Positions 18,304 to 26,397 of a DNA stretch of 50,887 bases are shown piece by piece (position 1 is the stretch's first letter; the number at the start of each line of letters is the position of its first letter). The stretch covers positions 1 through 50,887 of the forward strand of contig NZ_CAMDLM010000030.1 in assembly GCF_945901735.1 (NCBI RefSeq), given 5' to 3'. The notes beneath the pieces were generated by a model. It saw nothing but the letters and a program-made list of their open reading frames with translations. It had not been told where the DNA came from and did not search any database. The DNA is from Limnohabitans sp. Rim8. Lineage in GTDB: Bacteria > Pseudomonadota > Gammaproteobacteria > Burkholderiales > Burkholderiaceae_C. The position numbers were made by a program, and so were the translations under genes.

Positions 18304-18473
18304 AATCGCTTGAACGCTTCACTGGCCTCGTGGGCCTTGCCCTGATGGCGGCTTTCTTGTTGCCCTACATTTTCAAGCTGCCCCAGCTGGACATCACCCT
18401 CATCTTGTTGGGGGGCTTGGGTTTGGCTGTGTTTGATTATTTATCTTCGGGCAAAGACGACAAAACCGAATGA
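18300..18473 (+). CDS. Small two-helix membrane protein (57 residues)
   Basis: A short frame, ATG 18300 to TGA 18471-18473, overlaps the amidase stop by four bases (ATGA). It starts MKSLERFTGLVGLALMAAF and contains two hydrophobic segments (about residues 9-25 and 33-47) with a charged tail ending SSGKDDKTE. I do not recognise a family. The tight overlap and the same orientation as dctPQM-amidase support it as the last gene of that operon. It could be an accessory of the transporter. Confidence 0.6.
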   Translation: MKSLERFTGLVGLALMAAFLLPYIFKLPQLDITLILLGGLGLAVFDYLSSGKDDKTE

Positions 18474-18690
18474 TCGCGCCACAGGGCCTGAGGGTCCTGT
18501 GTGCGCCAGCACACATCGGCTGGTGCATGGGTTGAGGTGCGCGTCATCAACTTGACTCGCTGACCCATCACCTAAGGGTATTCACCCAGATTGCTTTGAC
18601 ATGTAGCAGTAACATCACTGCCTATGCAACCATTTGCATGAGATGGCTTTTTTTGAACTTGCCCTGACTTTTCTTTTTCCGGAGCGCTTG
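18474..18690 (+). promoter_or_regulatory. Leader and promoter region of the periplasmic formate dehydrogenase operon
   Basis: This 217-bp gap should carry the promoter for the genes that follow. It holds a 6-bp stem (CACAGG/CCTGTG, about 18480-18500), a perfect -35-like TTGACA at 18596-18601 with no convincing -10 at normal spacing, and a 6-bp inverted repeat (ATGCAA 18624-18629, TTGCAT 18634-18639) that could be an operator. No T-run terminator for the upstream operon is seen. Confidence 0.4.
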
Positions 18691-18897
18691 ATGTCTTCCA
18701 AAACTTCAACCCTTTCACGTCGCACCTTGTTCTCGGGTGCTGCCACCGTGGGCGCTGTGGCTGCAGCCACTGCCGTGTTGCCCGGTGTCGTCAAGCAAGC
18801 CGCGCCAGTGGCCACAGCCCTGCCCAAGCCCACACGTGGTGGGGGCTACACCCTGAGCGAACACGTTCAGCAGTACTACAAGACCACCCGCGTCTGA
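18691..18897 (+). CDS. Small Tat-signal protein of the formate dehydrogenase cluster
   Basis: A 68-residue protein with a twin-arginine motif (TLSRRTLFSG) and a hydrophobic Ala/Val-rich core, leaving only about 30 residues after the signal. It ends with GGGYTLSEHVQQYYKTTRV, as in the short Tat proteins routinely annotated beside fdhA in Comamonadaceae-type clusters. ATG 18691 has the Shine-Dalgarno GGAG at 18681-18684. It may be a small exported subunit or an escort of FdhA; neither is proven. Confidence 0.78.
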   Translation: MSSKTSTLSRRTLFSGAATVGAVAAATAVLPGVVKQAAPVATALPKPTRGGGYTLSEHVQQYYKTTRV

Positions 18898-18940
18898 TTT
18901 TTCTTCTCTCTTTCCTGTTCTCCCCCAACTGGAGCCCTCC

Positions 18941-21901
18941 ATGTTGCTGACCAAAAAAACGCCCGGCACCACGGGTGCCACCTCATCCCCCTTCATCCAC
19001 AGCTTGCGCCGTGGTTTGTCGCAGGCTTTGCCCACCTTGGATCGTCGCAGCTTTTTGCGCCGCTCTGGTTTGGGCGTGGGCGTGGGCTTGGCTGCATCAC
19101 AGCTGAGTCTGGTGCAAAAAGCACAGGCCGCCACCGCCAAGTCCATCACGGGCGCGGGCAAGGTCGAAGTCAAACGCACCATCTGCACCCATTGCTCGGT
19201 GGGTTGCGCCATCGACGCGGTGGTGGAAAACGGTGTTTGGGTGCGCCAGGAACCCGTGTTCGATTCGCCAATCAACCTCGGTGCGCATTGCGCCAAGGGT
19301 GCGGCCATCCGTGAGCACGGCCACGGCGAGTTCCGCCTGCGCTACCCCATGAAGCTGGTGAAAGGCAAGTACGAGCGCATCAGTTGGGACGTGGCGCTCA
19401 ACGAAATCAGCGCCAAGATGCTGGAACTGAAAAAGGCCAGCGGCCCAGACAGCATTTATTACGTGGGTTCATCCAAGCACAACAACGAACAAGCCTATTT
19501 GCTGCGCAAGTTTGTCAGCTTCTGGGGCACCAACAACTGCGACCACCAGGCCCGCATTTGCCACTCCACCACGGTGGCTGGTGTGGCCAACACCTGGGGT
19601 TATGGCGCCATGACCAACTCGTACAACGACATGCAAAACAGCAAGGTCGCTTTGTACATCGGCTCCAACGCGGCCGAAGCCCACCCGGTGTCCATGCTGC
19701 ACATGCTGCACGCCAAGGAAAACGGCTGCAAGATGATCGTGGTTGATCCCCGCTTCACCCGCACGGCAGCCAAAGCCGACGAGTTCGTGCGCATCCGCTC
19801 GGGCACCGACATTCCTTTCCTGTTCGGTGTGCTCTATCACATCTTCAAGAACGGCTGGGAAGATAAAAAATACATCAACGACCGTGTCTACGGCATGGAC
19901 GCCATCAAGACCGAAGTGCTGGCCAAGTGGACACCTGACAAGGTGGAAGAGGCTTGCGACGTGAAAGAAGAGCAAGTCTTCAAGATCGCCAAGATGTTGC
20001 ACGAGAACAACCCGGGCACCATCGTCTGGTGCATGGGCCAGACCCAGCACACCATTGGCAACGCCATCGTGCGGGCTTCTTGCATTTTGCAATTGGCTTT
20101 GGGCAACGTCGGCAAGACCGGCGGCGGCACCAACATTTTCCGTGGCCACGACAATGTGCAAGGCGCGACCGACGTCGGCCCCAACCCCGATTCTTTGCCC
20201 GGCTACTACGGCCTGGCCGAAGGCTCGTGGAAGCATTTCGCCAACACCTGGGGAGTGGACTTCGAGTGGATCAAAAAGCAGTTTGCCAGCCCCGCCATGA
20301 TGGGCAAAAACGGCATCACCGTGTCGCGCTGGATCGACGGTGTGCTGGAGAACAACGAGCTGATCGACCAGGACAGCAACCTGCGCGGCGTGTTCTATTG
20401 GGGCCATGCCCCCAACTCGCAAACCCGGGGTCTGGACATGAAGCGCGCCATGGACAAGCTGGACTTGTTGGTGGTGGTTGACCCTTATCCATCGGCCACA
20501 GCCGCCATGGCGGCCATGCCCGGCAAGGCCGAAGACCTGAACCCCAACCGCGCTGTGTACCTGTTGCCCGCTGCAACGCAGTTTGAGACCAGCGGTTCGT
20601 GCACCGCCTCTAACCGGTCGATCCAGTGGCGCGAGAAGGTCATCGAGCCCCTGTGGGAAAGCCGTTCGGACCACATGATCATGCACCAGCTGGCCGAAAA
20701 ACTCGGTTTTGCCAAAGAGCTGTCCAAGAACTACAAGATGCAAAAAGTCGGCGGCATGGACGAGCCCGTGCCCGAGGACATCCTGCGCGAGATCAACAAG
20801 TGCGTCTGGACCATTGGCTACACCGGCCAAAGCCCAGAGCGCCTGAAGGCGCACATGAAGAACATGAACCTGTTCGACGTGAAAACCCTCAAGGCCAAGG
20901 GCGGCAAGGACAAGGAAACCGGCTACGACTTCACCGGTGATTACTTCGGTCTGCCATGGCCTTGCTACGGCACGCCCGAGATGAAGCACCCCGGCTCGTC
21001 CAATCTGTACGACACCTCCAAGCACGTCATGGACGGCGGCGGCAACTTCCGCGCCAACTTTGGCGTGGAACGCGAAGGCAAGAGCCTGCTGGCCGAAGAC
21101 GGTTCGCACTCGATGGGCGCTGACATCACCACTGGCTACCCCGAGCTTGACCACATCTTGCTCAAGAAATTGGGTTGGTGGGATGAGCTGACCGAGGCGG
21201 AAAAAGCCAAGGCCGAAGGCAAAAACTGGAAGACCGATTCATCGGGCGGCATGATCCGAGTCTTCATGAAAGGGCATGGTTGTCATCCTTTTGGCAACGC
21301 CAAAGCGCGTGCAGTCGTCTGGAACTTCCCTGACCCGATCCCGCAACACCGCGAGCCTTTGTACGGCACCCGTCCGGACTTGATGGCCAAGTACCCCACA
21401 CACGACGACCGCAAGGCTTTCTGGCGTCTGCCCACCTTGTTCAAGACCGTGCAGGACAAGAACATCGCTGACAAGGTGCACGAGAAGTACCCGCTCATCC
21501 TGACTTCTGGTCGTTTGGTCGAGTACGAGGGTGGTGGCGAGGAAACCCGCGCCAACCCCTGGCTGGCCGAGTTGCAGCAAGAGGCTTATGTCGAGATCCA
21601 TCCCAAAACGGCGGCCGATCGGGGCATTCGCAACGGCGACCGGGTCTGGTTGACCGGTGCCACGGGTGCGCGCCTGGACGTGCAGGCCATGGTGACCGAA
21701 CGCGTGGACACCGCCACGGTGTGGATGCCTTTCCACTTCTCGGGCCGTTGGCAAGGGGCCGACATGCTGGCGCACTACCCCAAGGGGGCGGCGCCTATCG
21801 TGCGTGGCGAGGCGGTCAACACCGCCACCACCTACGGTTATGACAGCGTCACCATGATGCAAGAGTCCAAGACCACCATCTGCAACATCGAAAAAGCCTA
21901 A
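18941..21901 (+). CDS. fdhA: Periplasmic formate dehydrogenase, molybdopterin alpha subunit
   Basis: A 986-residue Mo-bisMGD enzyme oxidises formate in the periplasm and feeds electrons through FdhB and FdhC to quinone. A Tat signal lies at residues about 30-65 (DRRSFLRRSGLGVGVG), with an unusually long N-terminal extension before it. The [4Fe-4S] site is CTHCSVGC followed by a distal Cys in LGAHCAKGA. The Mo ligand is cysteine, C207 in RICHSTT, not selenocysteine. The C-terminal molydop-binding domain is intact (LILTSGRLVEYEGGGEETR). GGAG at 18931-18934 supports ATG 18941. Maturation presumably needs the TorD protein at 12951 and FdhD at 24397. Confidence 0.95.
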   Translation: MLLTKKTPGTTGATSSPFIHSLRRGLSQALPTLDRRSFLRRSGLGVGVGLAASQLSLVQKAQAATAKSITGAGKVEVKRTICTHCSVGCAIDAVVENGVWVRQEPVFDSPINLGAHCAKGAAIREHGHGEFRLRYPMKLVKGKYERISWDVALNEISAKMLELKKASGPDSIYYVGSSKHNNEQAYLLRKFVSFWGTNNCDHQARICHSTTVAGVANTWGYGAMTNSYNDMQNSKVALYIGSNAAEAHPVSMLHMLHAKENGCKMIVVDPRFTRTAAKADEFVRIRSGTDIPFLFGVLYHIFKNGWEDKKYINDRVYGMDAIKTEVLAKWTPDKVEEACDVKEEQVFKIAKMLHENNPGTIVWCMGQTQHTIGNAIVRASCILQLALGNVGKTGGGTNIFRGHDNVQGATDVGPNPDSLPGYYGLAEGSWKHFANTWGVDFEWIKKQFASPAMMGKNGITVSRWIDGVLENNELIDQDSNLRGVFYWGHAPNSQTRGLDMKRAMDKLDLLVVVDPYPSATAAMAAMPGKAEDLNPNRAVYLLPAATQFETSGSCTASNRSIQWREKVIEPLWESRSDHMIMHQLAEKLGFAKELSKNYKMQKVGGMDEPVPEDILREINKCVWTIGYTGQSPERLKAHMKNMNLFDVKTLKAKGGKDKETGYDFTGDYFGLPWPCYGTPEMKHPGSSNLYDTSKHVMDGGGNFRANFGVEREGKSLLAEDGSHSMGADITTGYPELDHILLKKLGWWDELTEAEKAKAEGKNWKTDSSGGMIRVFMKGHGCHPFGNAKARAVVWNFPDPIPQHREPLYGTRPDLMAKYPTHDDRKAFWRLPTLFKTVQDKNIADKVHEKYPLILTSGRLVEYEGGGEETRANPWLAELQQEAYVEIHPKTAADRGIRNGDRVWLTGATGARLDVQAMVTERVDTATVWMPFHFSGRWQGADMLAHYPKGAAPIVRGEAVNTATTYGYDSVTMMQESKTTICNIEKA

Positions 21902-21919
21902 GCGCTCCAGGAGAACACG

Positions 21920-22522
21920 ATGGCACGAATGAAATTCATTTGCGATGCAGAGCGCTGCATCGAATGCAACGGCTGCGTCACCGCTTGCAAAAACGAACAC
22001 GAAGTCCCGTGGGGTGTGAACCGCCGCCGCGTGGTCACCCTGAACGATGGCGTTCCTGGTGAGAAGTCGATCTCGGTGGCCTGCATGCACTGCTCGGATG
22101 CGCCTTGCATGGCGGTCTGCCCGGTCAATTGCTTTTACAAAACCGAAGAAGGCGTGGTGCTGCACGACAAGGACATCTGCATTGGCTGCGGCTACTGCTC
22201 TTATGCCTGCCCGTTTGGTGCGCCTCAATTCCCCTCCAGTGGCACCTTTGGCTTGCGCGGCAAGATGGACAAGTGCACCTTCTGCGCCGGAGGCCCCGAA
22301 GAGCACGGCAGCCAGGCCGAATTTGAAAAATACGGACGCAACCGCCTGGCTGAGGGCAAGCTGCCCGCCTGCGCCGAGATGTGCTCGACCAAAGCCTTGC
22401 TGGCGGGCGACGGCGATGTGGTCGCCGACATCTTGCGCGGTCGCGTGCTGGCCCGAGGCAAAGGCGCCGAAGTTTGGGGCTGGGGCACCGCTTACGGTAA
22501 CCAAGCCAAGCCAGGAGCCTGA
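21920..22522 (+). CDS. fdhB: Formate dehydrogenase iron-sulfur beta subunit
   Basis: A 200-residue ferredoxin subunit with four [4Fe-4S] motifs: CIECNGCVTACK, CMHCSDAPCMAVCP, CIGCGYCSYACP and a split site with C in DKCTFC plus later Cys residues (PACAEMC). It links the FdhA active site to the cytochrome subunit. It lacks the C-terminal membrane helix of FdnH/FdoH-type beta subunits and is likely exported bound to FdhA. The start has a good AGGAGA, and it lies 18 bp after fdhA. Confidence 0.93.
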   Translation: MARMKFICDAERCIECNGCVTACKNEHEVPWGVNRRRVVTLNDGVPGEKSISVACMHCSDAPCMAVCPVNCFYKTEEGVVLHDKDICIGCGYCSYACPFGAPQFPSSGTFGLRGKMDKCTFCAGGPEEHGSQAEFEKYGRNRLAEGKLPACAEMCSTKALLAGDGDVVADILRGRVLARGKGAEVWGWGTAYGNQAKPGA

Positions 22523-22524
22523 GC

Positions 22525-22752
22525 ATGAGAAAAACCATTTTCACCATCGGGTGCGCGGCTTTGCTGGTGGCGTGCGGCGAAACTTCGCAAGACAAACCGG
22601 GCGTGCGTTCTGACAAGCCCGTGCAAAACGGCACTGGTGTGGCGGTCTACACCGCCCAGGGCTGGAAAGCCGGCGACAAAGACGGCTGGGCCAACCACCT
22701 CAAAGCCCGTGCCAGTTATGGTCAAGACGACCACGCCCGTGCTCCCAAGTGA
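22525..22752 (+). CDS. Small predicted lipoprotein in the formate dehydrogenase operon
   Basis: A 75-residue protein has a signal peptide with a lipobox (ALLVACGE), giving a lipidated Cys near residue 17 and a mature chain of about 60 residues containing the segment YTAQGWKAGDKDGWANHLK. No known domain is recognised. It lies 2 bp after fdhB and directly before the cytochrome gene, so it is co-transcribed with the formate dehydrogenase. It may tether or stabilise the periplasmic complex; that is inference only. Confidence 0.72.
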   Translation: MRKTIFTIGCAALLVACGETSQDKPGVRSDKPVQNGTGVAVYTAQGWKAGDKDGWANHLKARASYGQDDHARAPK

Positions 22753-22769
22753 GCCACAAGGAGAAGTTC

Positions 22770-23963
22770 ATGCGCCGCTTCTTACTGAGCATCGGTCTGG
22801 CCCTGTGGACCTGGGGCGCTGTGGCCCAAACGCAGGCCCCGGCCTCTGCGGCCCCACCCACGGCCGCTGTACCTGCTGCCGCAGCTGACAACAGCTTGGG
22901 CGTGAAAAGCGCCAACATCTTCCAGATCGCGCCGGGTGCCGATGCCGATCCGAAGTACAAGGACCAGACCAACGCCGAACGCGGCCAGGTTCAACCCGGC
23001 AACAACGCGCCCATGTGGCGCGCGGTGGGGCAGGGCGCGACCGGTTACATCAGTTTGCCCAAAAGCCAGGCGCCTGAAGCGGGCAACCTGATCCAGCCCT
23101 TCGTGCAATACCCCGGCTCGCGTCTGGCATCAGCCGGTGAATCCTGGCGTCAGGTGCGCAACAACATCATCATTCCGTACGGCGCAGCCTTGCTGCTGAT
23201 CGCCGTGGGCGCAATGGCGCTGTTTTATTTCTCTAAGGGCACGATCGAATTGCATGGCCAGGAAACTGGCCGCAAGATCGAACGCTTTACGCCGTTTGAG
23301 CGCTCGGCCCACTGGGCCAACGCCATTGCGTTTGTGTCGCTGGCCATCTCGGGCATCGTCATCGCCTATGGCAAGTACTTCTTGCTCCCCATTTTGGGTA
23401 GCACGCTGTTTGGTTGGCTGAGCTATGGCCTGAAAAACCTGCACAACTTTGCGGGGCCCTTGTTTGCGGTGTCTTTGGTGGTGGTTTTCATCACCTTCCT
23501 CAAGGACAACCTGCCCAGCAAGGACGATGTGGTTTGGATGCTCAAAGGCGGCGGCTTGTTCTCAGGCACCGAGGTGCCTTCTCACCGCTTCAATGCCGGT
23601 GAAAAAGTGGTCTTCTGGGGCGGTGTGTTGTTCCTCGGTTTGATCGTGGTGGGCTCGGGCCTGGTACTCGACATGCTGATTCCCGGCCTCATTTACGAAC
23701 GCGGCACCATGCAAATCGCCAGCATGATCCACGGCGTGGCGGCCTTGTTCATGATGGCCATGTTCATCGGCCACATCTACATGGGCACCATCGGCATGCG
23801 CGGTGCTTACAAAGCCATGCGAACAGGCTATGTGGACGAAACCTGGGCCAAGGAGCACCATGAGTTGTGGTACGACGATGTGAAAGCGGGCAAGATTCCA
23901 GCGCACCGTACAGCCACCACGACCCCCCCTGCCGCCTCGAATGCTTCCACCGCTTCGGCTTGA
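22770..23963 (+). CDS. fdhC: Formate dehydrogenase cytochrome b subunit (gamma)
   Basis: A 397-residue membrane cytochrome b that accepts electrons from FdhB and reduces quinone. It has a signal peptide, an Ala/Pro-rich periplasmic stretch of about 110 residues, one extra helix (IIIPYGAALLLIAVG) and the four-helix FdnI-type core. Candidate haem-ligand histidines are in SAHWANA, NLHNFAG, MIHGVAA and IGHIYMG. ATG 22770 has AAGGAGA six bases upstream; a GTG at 22749 overlapping the lipoprotein stop is less likely. The N-terminal extension is longer than in the E. coli enzyme. Confidence 0.92.
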   Translation: MRRFLLSIGLALWTWGAVAQTQAPASAAPPTAAVPAAAADNSLGVKSANIFQIAPGADADPKYKDQTNAERGQVQPGNNAPMWRAVGQGATGYISLPKSQAPEAGNLIQPFVQYPGSRLASAGESWRQVRNNIIIPYGAALLLIAVGAMALFYFSKGTIELHGQETGRKIERFTPFERSAHWANAIAFVSLAISGIVIAYGKYFLLPILGSTLFGWLSYGLKNLHNFAGPLFAVSLVVVFITFLKDNLPSKDDVVWMLKGGGLFSGTEVPSHRFNAGEKVVFWGGVLFLGLIVVGSGLVLDMLIPGLIYERGTMQIASMIHGVAALFMMAMFIGHIYMGTIGMRGAYKAMRTGYVDETWAKEHHELWYDDVKAGKIPAHRTATTTPPAASNASTASA

Positions 23964-23978
23964 GCCTGGAGAAACTTC

Positions 23979-24326
23979 ATGAAAAAAACCCTGCTTGTTT
24001 TGTCCGCAATGGCCATCGGCTTCAGCGCTGCCGCCAAACTGCCCGCCCCAAGTGACGAAGCCAAGGCCAAAGCCGCCGAGGCTGCGGCCAAAACCGCGCA
24101 CGGTAACAAAGTGGCCGACTTCCAGTTGTGCAAGTCCCGCGAAAAAGTGGCAGCGCACTATTACAAAACCAATGGCAAAGGCAAGGCCGAACCTGTTGCC
24201 ACGCCCGCTTGCGTGGACCCTGGTGCCTACAAGCCTGCAGAAACCACGGCAGCAGCGCCTGCCGCTGCGCCCGCAGCAGCACCAGCTGGTGCCAAGCCCG
24301 CTGCTGCGCCTGCCAAAAAAGGCTGA
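23979..24326 (+). CDS. Small exported Ala/Pro-rich protein with two cysteines
   Basis: A 115-residue protein with a Sec signal (MKKTLLVLSAMAIGFSAAA). The central part has two Cys (FQLCKSREKVAAHYYK and TPACVDPGAY) that could form a disulfide. The C-terminus is a low-complexity Ala/Pro tail ending PAKKG. It lies 15 bp after fdhC and before the terminator at 24348, so it is the last gene of the fdh transcript. No family is recognised; function unknown. Confidence 0.72.
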   Translation: MKKTLLVLSAMAIGFSAAAKLPAPSDEAKAKAAEAAAKTAHGNKVADFQLCKSREKVAAHYYKTNGKGKAEPVATPACVDPGAYKPAETTAAAPAAAPAAAPAGAKPAAAPAKKG

Positions 24327-24347
24327 TCGCCTGTCCAGCGTCACCAC

Positions 24348-24380
24348 AAAATCCCCCGTCGGCAACGGCGGGGGATTTTT
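24348..24380 (+). terminator. Intrinsic terminator after the fdh operon
   Basis: An 11-bp perfect stem (AAAATCCCCCG 24348-24358, CGGGGGATTTT 24369-24379) ends in five T residues at 24376-24380. It closes the fdhABC transcript and lies 16 bp before fdhD, so fdhD depends on read-through or on a promoter hidden in this short gap. Confidence 0.85.
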
Positions 24381-24396
24381 ACGTTAGGCTCAAGCC

Positions 24397-25278
24397 ATGT
24401 CTGTTGCTCTGAACGCCCCCGAGGCGCCACCGTTGCCCAAGCCCGCTGTCACCCATGCCCGAGCGTCCCTCACGCGCAGCGTGACCGTGCACAACGAATT
24501 CGGCGAAGTCTCCGAGACCCAAATCCCCGCCGAGCGGGCGCTGACCATTTACCTCGACAAAAAAGAGCTGGTGACCTTGATGACCCTGGGCGCCGAGCCG
24601 GAGTGGCTGGTGCTGGGCTTCTTGCGCAACCAACGTCTGATTGATTCGGTGGACCAGATTGAATCCATCACCGTGGACTGGACGATTGGCGAAGGCGAAC
24701 TGGGTGAGCCCGGTGTGGCCGCTGTCAAGACCCGCGCCAATGCCCAGGTGGTGGTCGAGCGCAGCGCTGACCGCGTGGTGACCACCGGTTGCGGCCAGGG
24801 CAGCGTGTTTGGTGATTTGATGTCCCACATCGACGAGATCGAACTGCCACCAGCCCAGATCACGCAAAGCCAGCTCTATGGTTTGGTGAATGCCATCCGC
24901 TTGCAAGAGACCACCTACAAATCGTCCGGCTCGGTGCACGGCTGCGCCCTGTTTCAGGGTGAAGAGATGCTCATGTTTGTGGAGGATGTGGGGCGTCACA
25001 ACGCGGTGGACACCATCGCCGGTTGGATGTGGATGCACGACGTGCTTGGGCAAGACAAGGTGTTCTACACCACCGGGCGCTTGACCAGCGAGATGGTCAT
25101 CAAGTCGGCGCAAATGGGCGTGCCCGTGGTCGTCTCGCGCAGCGGCATCACGCAAATGGGCCTGGACGTGGCCCAGCGCCTGGGCCTGTGCGCCATTGGC
25201 CGCGCCACTAACAAACGCTTCTTGTGCTTCAGCGCGCCCGAGCGGCTGGTCTGGCAACCTGAGTGCCTGACAAGTTGA
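24397..25278 (+). CDS. fdhD: Formate dehydrogenase accessory sulfurtransferase FdhD
   Basis: A 293-residue FdhD. The protein moves sulfur from a cysteine desulfurase to the Mo-bisMGD cofactor, which makes formate dehydrogenase active; it could serve both enzymes in this window. The catalytic loop is TTGCGQGSVFGD, with one Cys where the classic motif has two (CxxC). The C-terminal half is well conserved (FVEDVGRHNAVDTIAG; GRLTSEMVIKSA; RSGITQMGLDVA). The start is ATG 24397 with little Shine-Dalgarno sequence. REP-like elements follow its stop. Confidence 0.93.
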   Translation: MSVALNAPEAPPLPKPAVTHARASLTRSVTVHNEFGEVSETQIPAERALTIYLDKKELVTLMTLGAEPEWLVLGFLRNQRLIDSVDQIESITVDWTIGEGELGEPGVAAVKTRANAQVVVERSADRVVTTGCGQGSVFGDLMSHIDEIELPPAQITQSQLYGLVNAIRLQETTYKSSGSVHGCALFQGEEMLMFVEDVGRHNAVDTIAGWMWMHDVLGQDKVFYTTGRLTSEMVIKSAQMGVPVVVSRSGITQMGLDVAQRLGLCAIGRATNKRFLCFSAPERLVWQPECLTS

Positions 25279-25340
25279 CGGTTTGACAGGTCCTATTTCG
25301 CTCAGCGACAGTTTCAACGTTCAGTGGTGCACAAGCACCG

Positions 25341-25411
25341 CGTCGGACCTAAAGGCACCGACCTGCGAAACCGACATGACTCCCGTAGGTCGGGCCTTTA
25401 CGGTCCGACAT
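25341..25411. repeat. Inverted pair of REP-like elements
   Basis: The plus unit 25385-25411 begins GTAGGTCGG and ends GTCCGACAT. The minus unit 25341-25366 reads GCAGGTCGG at its head. They belong to the same family as the pair at 3345-3419, lying between the convergent fdhD and enoyl-CoA hydratase genes. The rest of the gap 25279-25454 shows nothing else clear. Confidence 0.78.
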
Positions 25412-25454
25412 GCCATCTTCTCGCGAAGCGCCAGTTTTAAAACCATGTGGCCCA

Positions 25455-26234
25455 TCAGCCGTGGATGAACTTCGGCGCGCGTTTGTTCAAAAAGGCGTCC
25501 ATGCCTTCTTTTTGGTCGGCGGTGGCAAACAGGCCGTGGAACAGGCGGCGCTCGAACATCACACCGTCGCTCAGCCCACTTTCAAAAGCACGGTTCACGC
25601 TCTCCTTCGCCGCCATGGTGGCCAGTTGGCCATGGCCACAAATCATCAGCGCCGCGCCCAAGGTTTCTTCCATCAACTTGTCCAAGGGCACCACGCGGCT
25701 GACCAAGCCACCGCGCTCGGCCTCGGCGGCATCCATCATGCGGCCTGTGAGCACCAAATCCATCGCCTTGGACTTGCCCACCGCACGCGGCAGGCGCTGC
25801 GTGCCGCCTGCGCCGGGGATGATGCCGATCTTGATTTCCGGCTGGCCGAACTTGGCGTTGTCGGCGGCGATGATGAAGTCGCACATCATGGCCAACTCGC
25901 AGCCGCCACCCAGCGCAAAGCCGCTGACGGCCGCGATCACGGGTTTGCGGATGCTGCGGATGGTTTCCCAATTGCGGGTGATGAAGTCGTTCTTGTAAAC
26001 GTCGTGGAAATTGAACTTCGCCATGGCCGAGATGTCAGCGCCTGCGGCAAAGGCTTTTTCGCTGCCGGTGATGACCATGCAGCCAATGGCCTCGTCGGCA
26101 TCAAAAGCCTTGAGGGCGGCGCCCAACTCGTCCATCAGCGCGCCGTTCAAGGCGTTCAGGGCTTTGGGACGGTTCAAGGTGATGATGCCAACCTGGCCGC
26201 CTTCGACGCGGACTTCGATGTTTTCGTAGCTCAA
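25455..26234 (-). CDS. paaF: Enoyl-CoA hydratase, probably of the phenylacetate pathway
   Basis: A crotonase of about 259 residues hydrates an enoyl-CoA. Both catalytic glutamates of hydratases are present ([11 protein letters not shown] and [18 protein letters not shown]), and the oxyanion-hole segment [11 protein letters not shown] is intact. The frame opens with TTG at 26258, but a second TTG at 26234 follows a GGAG six bases upstream and gives the common N-terminus [10 protein letters not shown], so 26234 is preferred. It is transcribed away from paaG, and its position makes PaaF the likeliest role. A general fatty-acid hydratase cannot be excluded. Confidence 0.85.
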   Translation of the reverse strand: MSYENIEVRVEGGQVGIITLNRPKALNALNGALMDELGAALKAFDADEAIGCMVITGSEKAFAAGADISAMAKFNFHDVYKNDFITRNWETIRSIRKPVIAAVSGFALGGGCELAMMCDFIIAADNAKFGQPEIKIGIIPGAGGTQRLPRAVGKSKAMDLVLTGRMMDAAEAERGGLVSRVVPLDKLMEETLGAALMICGHGQLATMAAKESVNRAFESGLSDGVMFERRLFHGLFATADQKEGMDAFLNKRAPKFIHG

Positions 26235-26348
26235 GGGTTTCTCCAGCAGTGGGGTCAATTCAAAATGCGACTATAACCAGGTCGGCTGTCCCGAGTCTGT
26301 CGCTCTGGCGCTGGGGCTGCTCAGGGAAAACAACAGGGAAAACATTCA

Positions 26349-26364
26349 CCAACCGTGCGGTCGG
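26349..26364. promoter_or_regulatory. Candidate operator in the divergent paa promoter region
   Basis: CCAACCG at 26349-26355 and CGGTCGG at 26358-26364 form an inverted repeat with 6 of 7 positions paired and a 2-bp centre. Such a dyad suits a TetR-type repressor like PaaR. It lies in the 163-bp gap shared by the hydratase and paaG, 34 bp before the paaG start. The assignment is by position and symmetry only. Confidence 0.4.
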
Positions 26365-26397
26365 CTAATGGTACAGTCATGGATTCAGGAGACCTCC

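Noticed and set aside
6316..19561. Selenocysteine in the formate dehydrogenases
   Set aside because: Both Mo-ligand codons are TGC (C372 in the NAD-linked enzyme, C207 in the periplasmic one).
19469..21154. 561-residue minus-strand frame opposite fdhA
   Set aside because: Antisense shadow without domains.
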